Positions 50,043 to 58,559 of a stretch of DNA of 64,000 nucleotides are shown here, piece by piece. Within the stretch, counting starts at the first letter, position 1. Every line of letters starts with the position of its first letter. Position numbers and translations under genes: made by a program. The DNA is from Candidatus Poribacteria bacterium (GTDB lineage: Bacteria > Poribacteria > WGA-4E > WGA-3G): assembly GCA_012270795.1 (NCBI GenBank), contig JAAXHO010000206.1, forward strand, positions 124,001-188,000, read 5' to 3'. Below the pieces are notes generated by a model. The model made no database searches and was not told the DNA's origin. It saw nothing but the letters and a program-made list of their open reading frames with translations.

Positions 50043-53000
50043 ATGCATGATATAGAAAACACCATCAAAACGCGTATTCGTGACGATAAGGCAGAAACCT
50101 GTGTTATCATTGTGCCTAACGATGCTGCACGCTTAAAGCGACAACGCGAGTTGATTGCATATCATCCAAACCGTGCTGTCGCCAATATGCAGGTATATGA
50201 CATTGAGAACTTTGTCCAAAGGTTATACAACCAAGTTCGTCCTCAACGAGCACATATATCATCAGGAATCCAAAGCCTTTGGCTGCACGAAATAGTTAAT
50301 TCAAACTTAGATAGTCCCAATTCCTACACATATAATGCATTTCGTCCAAATCCCGATGTTGCTGTCCCCGATAGCACACTCTCTCTCATCACTGACACTA
50401 TAAATAACCTCAAAGAACGTGGAGAGGCTGCTCAAAACATTGAGGCAAATACACCCACTAAGACTGAACTATCTCATATCTATACCAAATATGAGGATAA
50501 ACTTCACGAACATTGGATAGATGACAGAGGCAAACATCTCTACCTTGCAAACAACTTTGAACATGACTACTTTAACAGTGTATTTCCCCAAACGGACCTT
50601 GTTGTTGTGGAGGGTTTTACAGTGCTGACAAAAGCTGACATCAAACTCTTGAAAGGTATTGCTGGAATACCTGATTTAGAGATGTGGTTCCGCACGGACT
50701 GTTTTCCAGAAAATGAACACCTCTATAAGAATATCACTGACCTTGTCAGAGAATTTGAAGAGGTAGGAGTTTCCATTGATTCCGATTATGAGCGCGATTC
50801 TGACACTCACAACCATTTCGCAAAAAACCTGTTCCAAACTATGCCTGCTACAAACAACCAAATTGACCTAACGGATCAAATTAGAATTTTAAAACCATCT
50901 AATCGGACTGAAGAAATAGAGCAAATTGCACACCTAATTCATAAACATGTGTCAGAAGGTAAGTGTCAATTGAGTGAAATCTGTGTAACGTTCTACAATA
51001 TCAGCAATTATCAACAGCGAATTGCAGAGATTTTTCCTGCTTTTGGAATACCATACTCACTTGCAGAAAGTATCCCGCTAACAAAATCAGAAGTTGTCAA
51101 AGAGATCTTTTCTCGACTTTCACCAAACCGACAACCTTTAGGCAATATCTATTTTGAAGATGTTGATACTCCACCAACTAATCAAAACTTACATCCTGAT
51201 GATTTTCAGGAATATGTTGAAGAACTGCTAAAAACGGGTGAAGTTCTTCAGCGTATTCTAAACCCAATGCTACGAAAGAATACCGAAATTGCTGAGAATG
51301 AAATAAACACATTGCAGCAATTCAGAAGGATTGTCAAAGAACTGTGTGCTGTCCTTAAATCTGAGAATAATAGACATCACAATCTGAATGAATATGTAAG
51401 ACAACTCACCTACATGGCAAGGCACACACACTATCAAAATAGGGCACAGACAAAAGCAGGAGCAGTCAAAATTGCCACCCTCGGAGAACTCAGAAGTTCG
51501 GAGTATAGAATCGTCTTTTTAGGAGATTTTGTAGATGGTGGATTCCCGCCACATTATCGTCCCGACCCATTACTCCCAGACACACCCTATCGCACTGAAG
51601 ACGAATTATTGCACGATAATCGTTTCCTTTTTTATCGTGTGCTAAAGTCCTTTAGCACACGGTTATATCTCCTTATGCCAAAACGCGAAAATGTAGCGGA
51701 ACTCATCCCATCCTTATTCCTAACGCAATTAGAAGCAATCACGAAAATCGGAAAGGATGAAATTGCTAACCCTACAGAGAGAAGCGTTCCCGGTTTCCTT
51801 AGTGCTTACGGTGAATATGTGTGGAAAGTAGATGAACCTTCTGATGTGAAATTCCCATCCGATGTCACAGATATGCAACACCTCATAAATCATGTCGTTA
51901 AAGTAGAAAAGAGTCGCGAAGAAACACACGACAAATTAGCGTATGAAGGAATATTGACAAAAGAAGAACTCTCTTCTCAGAGCCATTCCGTTTTGGATAA
52001 TTTACGGAATCAACCTTATTCAGTGACGGATTTGGAAACTTACGCGAAATGCCCATTTCAGTACTTTACCTCCAAAGTACTGAAATCCAAACCGAAAGAG
52101 GAAGAGGAAGAAGTGGAACCATCAAGTCTTGAGAAAGGAGATTTAGTACATAAAATTCTTTGCAGATTCTATATGGAACGTAGGGAAAATGAAGGTTTAC
52201 CCATTAGACAATGTAGTGATGACAGCTTTGAACAGGCAAAACAGCAATTAGATGCAATTCTAAATCGCGTATCTGAAGAAAAACGCAATGAACGCAAGGA
52301 AATTAACGAAAACAATCTTTTTTGGAAAATAGAAATAGAAAAATTACAGACTGCACTACATAATTGGCTTGAGGCAGAACGCACTTATGAATTTCCTGTT
52401 ATTCCGCACTTCTTTGAAGTTAATATTGGGCATACAGATCAACCAGGGGATCCTAAATTGACCTGCCCTGAACCGTTACCAATAGGTAGCGTAAAAATAC
52501 AAGGTAGAATTGATCGTATAGACATCGGTAAAGGCAGTTTTAATATCGTTGATTATAAAACCGGCAGTTCAACAGTGAGAAAACAAGATATACTTGAGGG
52601 GCGGAGTCTGCAACTCCCCATCTATCTACAAATCGCAAGCCAATTGCTTGAACAGAATGGTTACTCTGGCTTAGAAACCGCGGCAGGACTCTATCACAAA
52701 ATTAGACTGGACGAATGCACAGTTGAACTCGGCATCGGTGCAGAAGCATTAAATGACATTGCTTATGGAACTTACAACGGTCAAGAGTGGAAAAAAGCGG
52801 GTAAAAGTGGTCAATTATTAGAAGATACAACTTTTAGCACACTCCTTGAACGCGTCAATGGTTATGTTGAGCAGTATGTTGATAGTATTACAAACGGTAT
52901 ATTCCCCCTTATCAACCGTGTTGATACTTATGTAGAATCGGAAGATGAGGGGGACACACCTCTCAAACCTAAAGAGATTAACGCACCATGCAATTACTGC

Positions 53001-53060
53001 GCTTACAAACGGGTATGTCGTGTTGGAGCATTTGTAGAAGCAAGCCAAACTGAAGAATAG
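50043..53060 (+). CDS. AddB/RexB-like nuclease-helicase subunit with PD-(D/E)XK domain
   Basis: A 1005-residue protein. The C-terminal region is a RecB-type nuclease: YSVTDLETYAKCPFQYFTSK (first Cys of an iron-sulfur site), GDLVHKILCRFYMERR, the catalytic FNIVDYKTGSS, QLPIYLQIAS, and the closing cysteines in CNYCAYKRVCR. A 4Fe-4S staple of this form is typical of AddB. The N-terminal half resembles an inactive helicase (IVPNDAARLKRQRELIAYHP in place of a clean Walker A). The segment RIVFLGDFVDGGFPPHYRPD fits helicase motifs of AddB-like proteins. It probably processes DNA ends for recombination with an AddA partner encoded elsewhere. The start is the ATG at 50043, 24 bases after metG. Confidence 0.8.
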   Translation: MHDIENTIKTRIRDDKAETCVIIVPNDAARLKRQRELIAYHPNRAVANMQVYDIENFVQRLYNQVRPQRAHISSGIQSLWLHEIVNSNLDSPNSYTYNAFRPNPDVAVPDSTLSLITDTINNLKERGEAAQNIEANTPTKTELSHIYTKYEDKLHEHWIDDRGKHLYLANNFEHDYFNSVFPQTDLVVVEGFTVLTKADIKLLKGIAGIPDLEMWFRTDCFPENEHLYKNITDLVREFEEVGVSIDSDYERDSDTHNHFAKNLFQTMPATNNQIDLTDQIRILKPSNRTEEIEQIAHLIHKHVSEGKCQLSEICVTFYNISNYQQRIAEIFPAFGIPYSLAESIPLTKSEVVKEIFSRLSPNRQPLGNIYFEDVDTPPTNQNLHPDDFQEYVEELLKTGEVLQRILNPMLRKNTEIAENEINTLQQFRRIVKELCAVLKSENNRHHNLNEYVRQLTYMARHTHYQNRAQTKAGAVKIATLGELRSSEYRIVFLGDFVDGGFPPHYRPDPLLPDTPYRTEDELLHDNRFLFYRVLKSFSTRLYLLMPKRENVAELIPSLFLTQLEAITKIGKDEIANPTERSVPGFLSAYGEYVWKVDEPSDVKFPSDVTDMQHLINHVVKVEKSREETHDKLAYEGILTKEELSSQSHSVLDNLRNQPYSVTDLETYAKCPFQYFTSKVLKSKPKEEEEEVEPSSLEKGDLVHKILCRFYMERRENEGLPIRQCSDDSFEQAKQQLDAILNRVSEEKRNERKEINENNLFWKIEIEKLQTALHNWLEAERTYEFPVIPHFFEVNIGHTDQPGDPKLTCPEPLPIGSVKIQGRIDRIDIGKGSFNIVDYKTGSSTVRKQDILEGRSLQLPIYLQIASQLLEQNGYSGLETAAGLYHKIRLDECTVELGIGAEALNDIAYGTYNGQEWKKAGKSGQLLEDTTFSTLLERVNGYVEQYVDSITNGIFPLINRVDTYVESEDEGDTPLKPKEINAPCNYCAYKRVCRVGAFVEASQTEE

Positions 53061-53592
53061 CTGCTACTTATATGTCAACTGATTAGATGCTTGTTGGATG
53101 TGTAAAATTTTTGTCACTCTTTTTGTCTAAATCACCAAATCAACGGTATGTATGCCTTACGGAATTCCCCGGATTTTTCGGAAGGCGCGGAGGACGCAGA
53201 AAAGATCGCTGCATCATAATTTTTGCTTAGAATAACTATTATCCTTATCAAGACGGTTTATTGTGGGTATCTTTCCGCGTCTTCCGTGTCCTCCGCGCCT
53301 TCCGCGATCCTGTCTGAACCAGGATTTTCAGGATTTCCAGATTACCAGGATTACCTCATCAATAGTTTTTGATACAGATTTATGCCAACTTATGAATAGT
53401 ACGTAATACCTCAAAATCATAATCCCGGGGAATGCCATTGGGCGAATGCGCTTGGTAGAATACGCGTGTGGTATTCCACATGATTCGCCATGATTCACAC
53501 CGTTGATTTCTTGATTTGAAAATCTGATAATCCTGAAAACCCTGGTTCAGACAAGTGACAAAAACGTTATACACACCGACATAATTTTTAAC
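53061..53592. repeat. Repeat-rich intergenic region including family C element
   Basis: No gene is seen. At 53424-53518 lies a reverse-complement copy of the family C repeat of 19476-19545. On the minus strand it folds as a nested hairpin with GGCGAAT outside and GAATAC-CACACGC-GTATTC at its centre. Around 53135-53200 is a partial copy (AAATCAACGGTATG, GGAATTCCCCGG). At 53277-53316 is a run of TCCGCGTCTTCCGTGTCCTC then CGCGCCTTCCGCG, like the repeat at 30910. CAGGATTTTCAGGATTTCCA near 53320 is another short direct repeat. Confidence 0.6.
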
Positions 53593-53620
53593 TTGACATT
53601 TTGGAAACCTATGTTATAAT
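53593..53620 (+). promoter_or_regulatory. Consensus sigma-70-type promoter with long leader
   Basis: TTGACA, a 16-base spacer and TATAAT precede a ~460-base leader (about 53627-54084). The leader contains possible stems such as GGGGGGTGAACGTGC with GCGCACCAACCCC (53835-53875) and CCCCTTGCCTGAAGGGG (53922-53938). No known riboswitch was recognised. Confidence 0.7.
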
Positions 53621-54011
53621 AATTAGTGACATTAGTTTAAGAATACAACATTCGGTTTAGCATAAATATAAGGGATTTAGGACATGGTAAGGTTTTCAAT
53701 CCCAAGCACACAAACCGAATTCCAAATGCAATGGATCTGAGCATCGGCAAAATGCATGGATCCGACACTTTTAGATTAGTTGAATAGTCCCCTTCGGAAC
53801 CCTGAATCTGCAACATATTTTACATTGGATTACTATGGGGGGTGAACGTGCAATATAACGCGCACCAACCCCGCAAAGTTAACGTAATATCAACATAACT
53901 CTTGTTATTCAGGATGTATTCCCCTTGCCTGAAGGGGTAAAATAGTACGATATTTCGGTGTTTTTTAGTCTTTTTACTCCCCTTATCAAGGGGACTTTGT
54001 AAGAGGAAATG

Positions 54012-54083
54012 CGTAAGTTCTGGTTAATATAAAATAAGGAGCTTCGTCGTAAGTTCTGGTTAATATAAAATAAGGAGCTTCGT
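54012..54083. repeat. Perfect 36-base tandem duplication carrying two ribosome binding sites
   Basis: Two identical 36-base units (54012-54047 and 54048-54083) contain GTAAGTTCTGGTTAATATAA followed by AATAAGGAGCTTCGT. Each holds an AAGGAG; only the second is correctly placed for the ATG at 54085. Confidence 0.9.
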
Positions 54084-54084
54084 T

Positions 54085-54825
54085 ATGAAAAGTAAAATTT
54101 ATTGGGGATTAGGTATAATCTTTTTCCTTGTAATCGCTGCTGCAACATTTAAGATGATAAAAAATGAATTAGAATTAGCGGCTATTGAAAAGCTATTAGC
54201 ATCATTCCCAAAAATGTCAACTAAACAACAATCAACAGAAGTAACCCCCAACACTACGGAAACAACAAAAGTAGAGAACACATCAACAACTACAACACTG
54301 GATAACGAACCCACAACTGAAAACGAACCTACAACTAATGAAAGCCCAAAACAAGATAACAAACCAACCATGCCAACACAAGATAACGACATGATTTCAG
54401 ATATACAAACCGAACCTGAATCTACAGGCATGTCCCCACATGGATTTGGTGCTTACCCAAAAGTACCAGAGGGAACACTGATCGGAACTTTTGATGAAAC
54501 CCAAAGCGTGCAACAAGAACTGCTCGGTAGAGTCCTTGTAAAACTTTGGAATGACGGCGACAGGCACGTTGGAGGTTGGATCTGCGGAGAAACAGGTAAG
54601 GTATACCCTAATTACGATGATGTTATCTATGTAAAATACGAAACTGAATTCAACGTGTTAACAGGTGAAGACGAAACAAAAATCACGGAAGCAACCAGCC
54701 CCCCATCAATAAATCCTGATGTTCTAACATCTCTCCTTGACGGGAAAATCCCCTCAGGATATAAACTGATTGATGTTGATGATGCAGGTATAAATCCGTA
54801 TGAATTTTTAGACCTCTCTAAATAA
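54085..54825 (+). CDS. Membrane-anchored protein with Thr/Glu-rich linker, unknown function
   Basis: A 246-residue protein. A single N-terminal membrane segment (IYWGLGIIFFLVIAAATF) is followed by a disordered linker rich in Thr, Glu, Asn and Pro (~50-120). A folded C-terminal part of ~115 residues (GTLIGTFDETQSVQQELLGR, WNDGDRHVGGWICGETGKVY) lies outside the inner membrane. The family is unknown. It has its own strong promoter and a duplicated ribosome-binding region, and is followed by a second small exported protein 14 bases later, so the two probably act together. Confidence 0.7.
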   Translation: MKSKIYWGLGIIFFLVIAAATFKMIKNELELAAIEKLLASFPKMSTKQQSTEVTPNTTETTKVENTSTTTTLDNEPTTENEPTTNESPKQDNKPTMPTQDNDMISDIQTEPESTGMSPHGFGAYPKVPEGTLIGTFDETQSVQQELLGRVLVKLWNDGDRHVGGWICGETGKVYPNYDDVIYVKYETEFNVLTGEDETKITEATSPPSINPDVLTSLLDGKIPSGYKLIDVDDAGINPYEFLDLSK

Positions 54826-54838
54826 GAAAGAGGAAACT

Positions 54839-55404
54839 ATGTTAAGTCAAAAAAGATTAGCAATCACATGTATTTTAGCACTTTCATGCGTTTTAGCACT
54901 CACAATAAGTTTCTTTAACGTTAAGCCCACCAAGCAGCCGACCCTGGCCCAAACATAATTAAAGGTGACGCGGCAAACCAAGCTGATGCAAAAGGTGTTG
55001 AACCAGGATATGAGTGGAAGTATTGGAGCATTTTCGAAAAATCCGTTGACGCACAAAATAACGGAAAGATTGTAGCTTATTCTTGGTTACAAAAACAACT
55101 TTATAGCGGCAAAAACGGAGTGCGTTTTGCGACAGGTGGAACTGCATACGCAAGAGTTTTTGCAGTGAAAGACGTTTCTGGAATAATCACAAAAGGTGAT
55201 TATTATATAAAAGCGAAAGCCAAAGGCAAATGGTGGTGGGGCAGTAAAAAGTTAAAAAATTCCTATCGTGGTGGAATATCTAAACAGATTTCAAAAGGTG
55301 CAGCACGCCTGCACGGAAATCCAACTTGGAGCGGTGTCCACCTTCGCGGAATAGCAAAAATTGATCAGTGGGACGAAGTAGAAGTTGATTATGAATGGTT
55401 GTAA
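54839..55404 (+). pseudogene. Small exported protein with a frameshift after the signal peptide
   Basis: From an ATG at 54839 (AGAGGAAACT upstream) the frame encodes a signal peptide (RLAITCILALSCVLALTISF) and then stops at 54958. In the +1-shifted frame, from about 54934, AADPGPNIIKGDAANQADAK runs without stops to 55404. It ends HLRGIAKIDQWDEVEVDYEW and L. One missing base near 54932-54934 (CCAAGCA) explains the break, and the joined protein would be ~188 residues. The mature part has a basic Trp-rich stretch (KAKGKWWWGSKKLKNSYRGG). The family is unknown. An internal ATG at 55120 could give a 94-residue product but has no ribosome binding site. Confidence 0.65.
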
Positions 55405-55420
55405 GTGCTTTTTCAAAAAC

Positions 55421-55466
55421 AAGGGACAAGGTATGTAGTTGACAACGTTACCTAACCTTGTCCCTT
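55421..55466 (+). terminator. Terminator-like hairpin after the small exported protein gene
   Basis: AAGGGACAAGG and its perfect complement CCTTGTCCCTT lie 17 bases past the stop, with a 24-base loop. There is a short TTT only. Confidence 0.55.
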
Positions 55467-55572
55467 TACAAACTCCTAAACCGAAAATTCACCCAATTTT
55501 ACAAAATAATTTGCGTAATTACATAAACTGCCATAAAACAAGGCAATTTTTGTGCATTTTTGTATTTTCCCC

Positions 55573-55601
55573 TTGACATAGGGATTTTAATAAGATATAA
55601 T
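55573..55601 (+). promoter_or_regulatory. Consensus sigma-70-type promoter of the DUF1501 gene cluster
   Basis: TTGACA (55573-55578), a 17-base spacer and TATAAT (55596-55601) are perfect consensus. A leader of ~240 bases follows. It contains a nested hairpin, TCTCAT...ATGAGA outside and GTGTGTT-GTT-AACACAC inside (55786-55802), and ends with AGGAGAACAACT before the ATG at 55851. Confidence 0.8.
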
Positions 55602-55850
55602 TAAACTAAATTCTCATCGTGAAGTGCGGTTAGGAAGGTTTTCCGCTCCGAAACTCGCATTATTACCAAGGTAAAACCCTCCGATGTAATATGCAAAAAT
55701 GTTGTAAAAAAAGAAAGTTCAACTCGTCCTTATGCCGGTAAGTTTACCGAACAAATAGGAATTTATCAGAACTAATCTCATAAATGTGTGTTGTTAACAC
55801 ACGCATCAGAACTATGAGAGAACAACTAACCAAACTTTAGGAGAACAACT

Positions 55851-57164
55851 ATGTCCCAAAAAGACTGCACAAAAACAGACTGCGAAGGATTTTATCGTAG
55901 AGATCTGATTAAGGCTGGTGTCTTAGGGTTATTTGGTTTTGGTCTTACGGACTTTTTCCGTCTAAAAGCTGTAGCAAAAGCGACAGCTAAACCCGCTACC
56001 GCAAAATCAGTTATTTTGGTATGGTTAGGCGGCGGTCCGAGCCACCTTGATATGTGGGACCTCAAACCCAATGCACCAGAAGAGATCCGTGGTTTGTTCA
56101 AACCGATATCCACAAACGCTGACGGTGTTCAAATCAGTGAACACATGCCGAAACTTGCACAACATGCAGATAAAATGTGTGTCATCCGTTCAATGACTTC
56201 TCCCGAAGGTGCTCATGAACGTGGAACACATTATATGATCACAGGTTATCAACCATTGCCTGGTTTTGCCGTTCCTGGACATGGTGCTGTTGTCGCAAAA
56301 CTCAATGAACAACGTAGCGCGTTACCGCCTTACATTGCAATCCCCTCACCAGTGGCTTATGCTGGTGGTGGTTTCTTAGGCGCATCACTGGATCCGTTTT
56401 CACCAGATGGCAATCCAGCAAGTAATAATTTCAAAGTCCGCGATTTAGAACCACCGAATGGTGTCTCTTATGAACGGGTTGAAAACAGAAAGGACCTACG
56501 GGCAGCCGTGGATAACGCCTTCAAAAAATACGAGGCAGGGAATCCAAGGGTTGAAGCCATGGATAATTTCTACAATGCAGCCTACAACCTCATGAGTTCA
56601 GAAGACGCACGCGCCGCATTCGACCTGTCAAAAGAACCTAAGAATATGCGCGACGCATACCGACGTGATACATTCGGACAAAGCTGCCTCCTTGCACGCA
56701 GGCTTGTTGAAGCTGGTGTCAATTTTGTCACTGTCAGCAATGGCGGTTGGGACAATCACAACAACATCTTCTCATCTCTGCCAGGCAAACTCAGAAGCTT
56801 TGACCAGACAGTGGCAACCCTGATTAGTGACCTTTCACAACGGGGACTGCTTGAAAGCACTCTCGTCGTCACTATGGGTGAATTCGGAAGAACACCTGTC
56901 ATCAACCGAAACGGTGGACGTGATCACCACCCACGTGTCTTCTCTATCATGTTAGCTGGTGGCGGCGTTAAAGGTGGACAGGTTGTCGGCGCATCCGATC
57001 CATTTGGAATGGAACCTGCCGAAACACCCGTCCGACCCGAAGACTTGTCTGCTACTATCTATCAGAGTCTCGGTATTGATTATAATACGAGCATTGAATC
57101 ACCTGATGGTGTCCGTATTGTCCTTTCACGGGGCGGACAACCAATCCGAGGTGTCTTGACTTAA
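55851..57164 (+). CDS. DUF1501-family exported protein
   Basis: A 437-residue protein of the DUF1501 (sulfatase-like alkaline-phosphatase fold) family. The N-terminus has a twin-arginine-like signal, RRDLIKAGVLGLFGFG. Family signatures are VILVWLGGGPSHLDMWDLKP, EHMPKLAQHADKMCVIRSMT, HERGTHYMITGYQP and VVTMGEFGRTPVINRNGGRD. These proteins are abundant in Planctomycetes, usually next to cytochrome-c/PSD1 proteins, and their activity is not established. Here it opens a run with a WD40 protein and a heme/PPC protein on the same strand, behind a consensus promoter. Confidence 0.9.
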   Translation: MSQKDCTKTDCEGFYRRDLIKAGVLGLFGFGLTDFFRLKAVAKATAKPATAKSVILVWLGGGPSHLDMWDLKPNAPEEIRGLFKPISTNADGVQISEHMPKLAQHADKMCVIRSMTSPEGAHERGTHYMITGYQPLPGFAVPGHGAVVAKLNEQRSALPPYIAIPSPVAYAGGGFLGASLDPFSPDGNPASNNFKVRDLEPPNGVSYERVENRKDLRAAVDNAFKKYEAGNPRVEAMDNFYNAAYNLMSSEDARAAFDLSKEPKNMRDAYRRDTFGQSCLLARRLVEAGVNFVTVSNGGWDNHNNIFSSLPGKLRSFDQTVATLISDLSQRGLLESTLVVTMGEFGRTPVINRNGGRDHHPRVFSIMLAGGGVKGGQVVGASDPFGMEPAETPVRPEDLSATIYQSLGIDYNTSIESPDGVRIVLSRGGQPIRGVLT

Positions 57165-57191
57165 GCAGAAAAACATGCTGTTATCTAATGT

Positions 57192-57227
57192 AACATAAGG
57201 TCAGCTGTCTAACGTTGGCCTTATGTT
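57192..57227 (+). terminator. Terminator-like hairpin after the DUF1501 gene
   Basis: AACATAAGGTC and GGCCTTATGTT pair nearly perfectly with a 14-base loop, 28 bases after the stop. There is no strong T-run, so downstream genes may still be read through. Confidence 0.5.
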
Positions 57228-57384
57228 ATCTGCTGCTAACTGAGGTTGAGACATTAAGTTAATTGGGGATAAGGTGACCTGTAGTAGCAGGTTAATGTGC
57301 GTTCTATTGCAAGGTGCGCCTCTACAACATTTCTACAATTCTCTCATCAATAATGTCCCACCCTCATTACATACAATTGAGATT

Positions 57385-58428
57385 ATGAAAAACCGCATAT
57401 ACACCATACTTGTTGTCCTATCAACCTTTACCTTTATTATACTTTTTGGAAACATAATAAACGCAGATGAACCGGGACAGAAGAATGAAAAGATCCTATC
57501 TCCTATCTGGGCACTCAAATTTAGTCCTGATGGAAAAACACTCGCCGTTGGAAGATACCAGTGGGTAGAACTCTGGGATCTTGAGACCCAAGAAACGATT
57601 CATGCTTATGAACCGCACATCGGTCGAGTCCGATGTATCACGTTCTCACCGGACGGTAAAATGCTATACGCAGGTGGGGGTGAGGCAGCCCGAAGCGGTG
57701 AAATCCGTTTATGGAATGTGGAATCAGAAGTACTTATCAAAACATTTGAGATACACGGTGATACCATTGAATCTATCGCTATCAGTCCTGATCATAAAAA
57801 ATTACTCACCGCAAGCATGGACGAATATAGTACTGTCATTGACTTAGAGAACCTTGATGATGGCATGCCATTAGGGGATCAGGCAAAATGGTTAACACAG
57901 CACGTCGGTAGGGTACTTTGCACTTTATATCACCCTAACGGCGACTACTATGTCACCGGAAGTGAAGATAAGACCTTAAAGATTTGGAATCCTGAAGATA
58001 ATGCAGTCCTCGTCAGTCTTGATGGCAACGATGACGCAGTTTATTCGCTTGCTTATGCAACGCGAGAAAATCTTATTGTTTCTGGTGCCGCTGATAATGT
58101 CGTCCGAACTTGGAGAATTACAGAAGACAATAACGGTAATACACGTGGGACACTTGTACGACAATTCAACGGACATCAAGGACCCGTTTATAGTGTTGAT
58201 TGCGGTATCGCGAACAACCAAGAATATATCGTCTCTGGCAGTGCCGACACATCAGTGATTGTATGGAATATCCAAACTGGTGGGCGACGCCGAACTTTTA
58301 ACGACTCTCCAGAACCGGTCTATGCCGTTCAGATAAACCTTGACGGTAATCTTGTCGCCGCAGGTGGACGTGACGGAAAAGTGCGAATCTGGAATATCCG
58401 AAATAATAGATTGATCCACGAATTCTAA
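57385..58428 (+). CDS. Exported seven-blade WD40 protein
   Basis: A 347-residue protein from the ATG at 57385, chosen because it opens a clean signal peptide (MKNRIYTILVVLSTFTFIIL). A longer frame from 57274 has no such feature. Seven blades are visible by their ends VELWD, IRLWN, STVIDLE, LKIWN, VRTWR, VIVWN and VRIWN, enough for one propeller. There is no sorting domain or dockerin, unlike the 14-blade proteins at 22584-30644. It lies between DUF1501 and heme/PPC genes, where it may be a binding partner in the same periplasmic system. Confidence 0.85.
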   Translation: MKNRIYTILVVLSTFTFIILFGNIINADEPGQKNEKILSPIWALKFSPDGKTLAVGRYQWVELWDLETQETIHAYEPHIGRVRCITFSPDGKMLYAGGGEAARSGEIRLWNVESEVLIKTFEIHGDTIESIAISPDHKKLLTASMDEYSTVIDLENLDDGMPLGDQAKWLTQHVGRVLCTLYHPNGDYYVTGSEDKTLKIWNPEDNAVLVSLDGNDDAVYSLAYATRENLIVSGAADNVVRTWRITEDNNGNTRGTLVRQFNGHQGPVYSVDCGIANNQEYIVSGSADTSVIVWNIQTGGRRRTFNDSPEPVYAVQINLDGNLVAAGGRDGKVRIWNIRNNRLIHEF

Positions 58429-58559
58429 TGCTGTTTTTGTAGGAACGAATGCCCGAATTCTACCGATTTTAGCCGTTCTTAATCGGTTTTCGGTCATGAA
58501 AAATGCCCTTAAACTGGCAGCCGATAACTGAATGTTGAAAGCTACTTTGGAGGTAAATT

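Noticed and set aside
54099-54431. 110-codon antisense frame over the membrane-anchored protein
   Set aside because: It mirrors the Thr/Glu-rich linker and has no start signals.
55602-55850. Known riboswitch in the DUF1501 leader
   Set aside because: I looked for cobalamin, TPP, SAM, glycine and c-di-GMP type conserved boxes and saw none.
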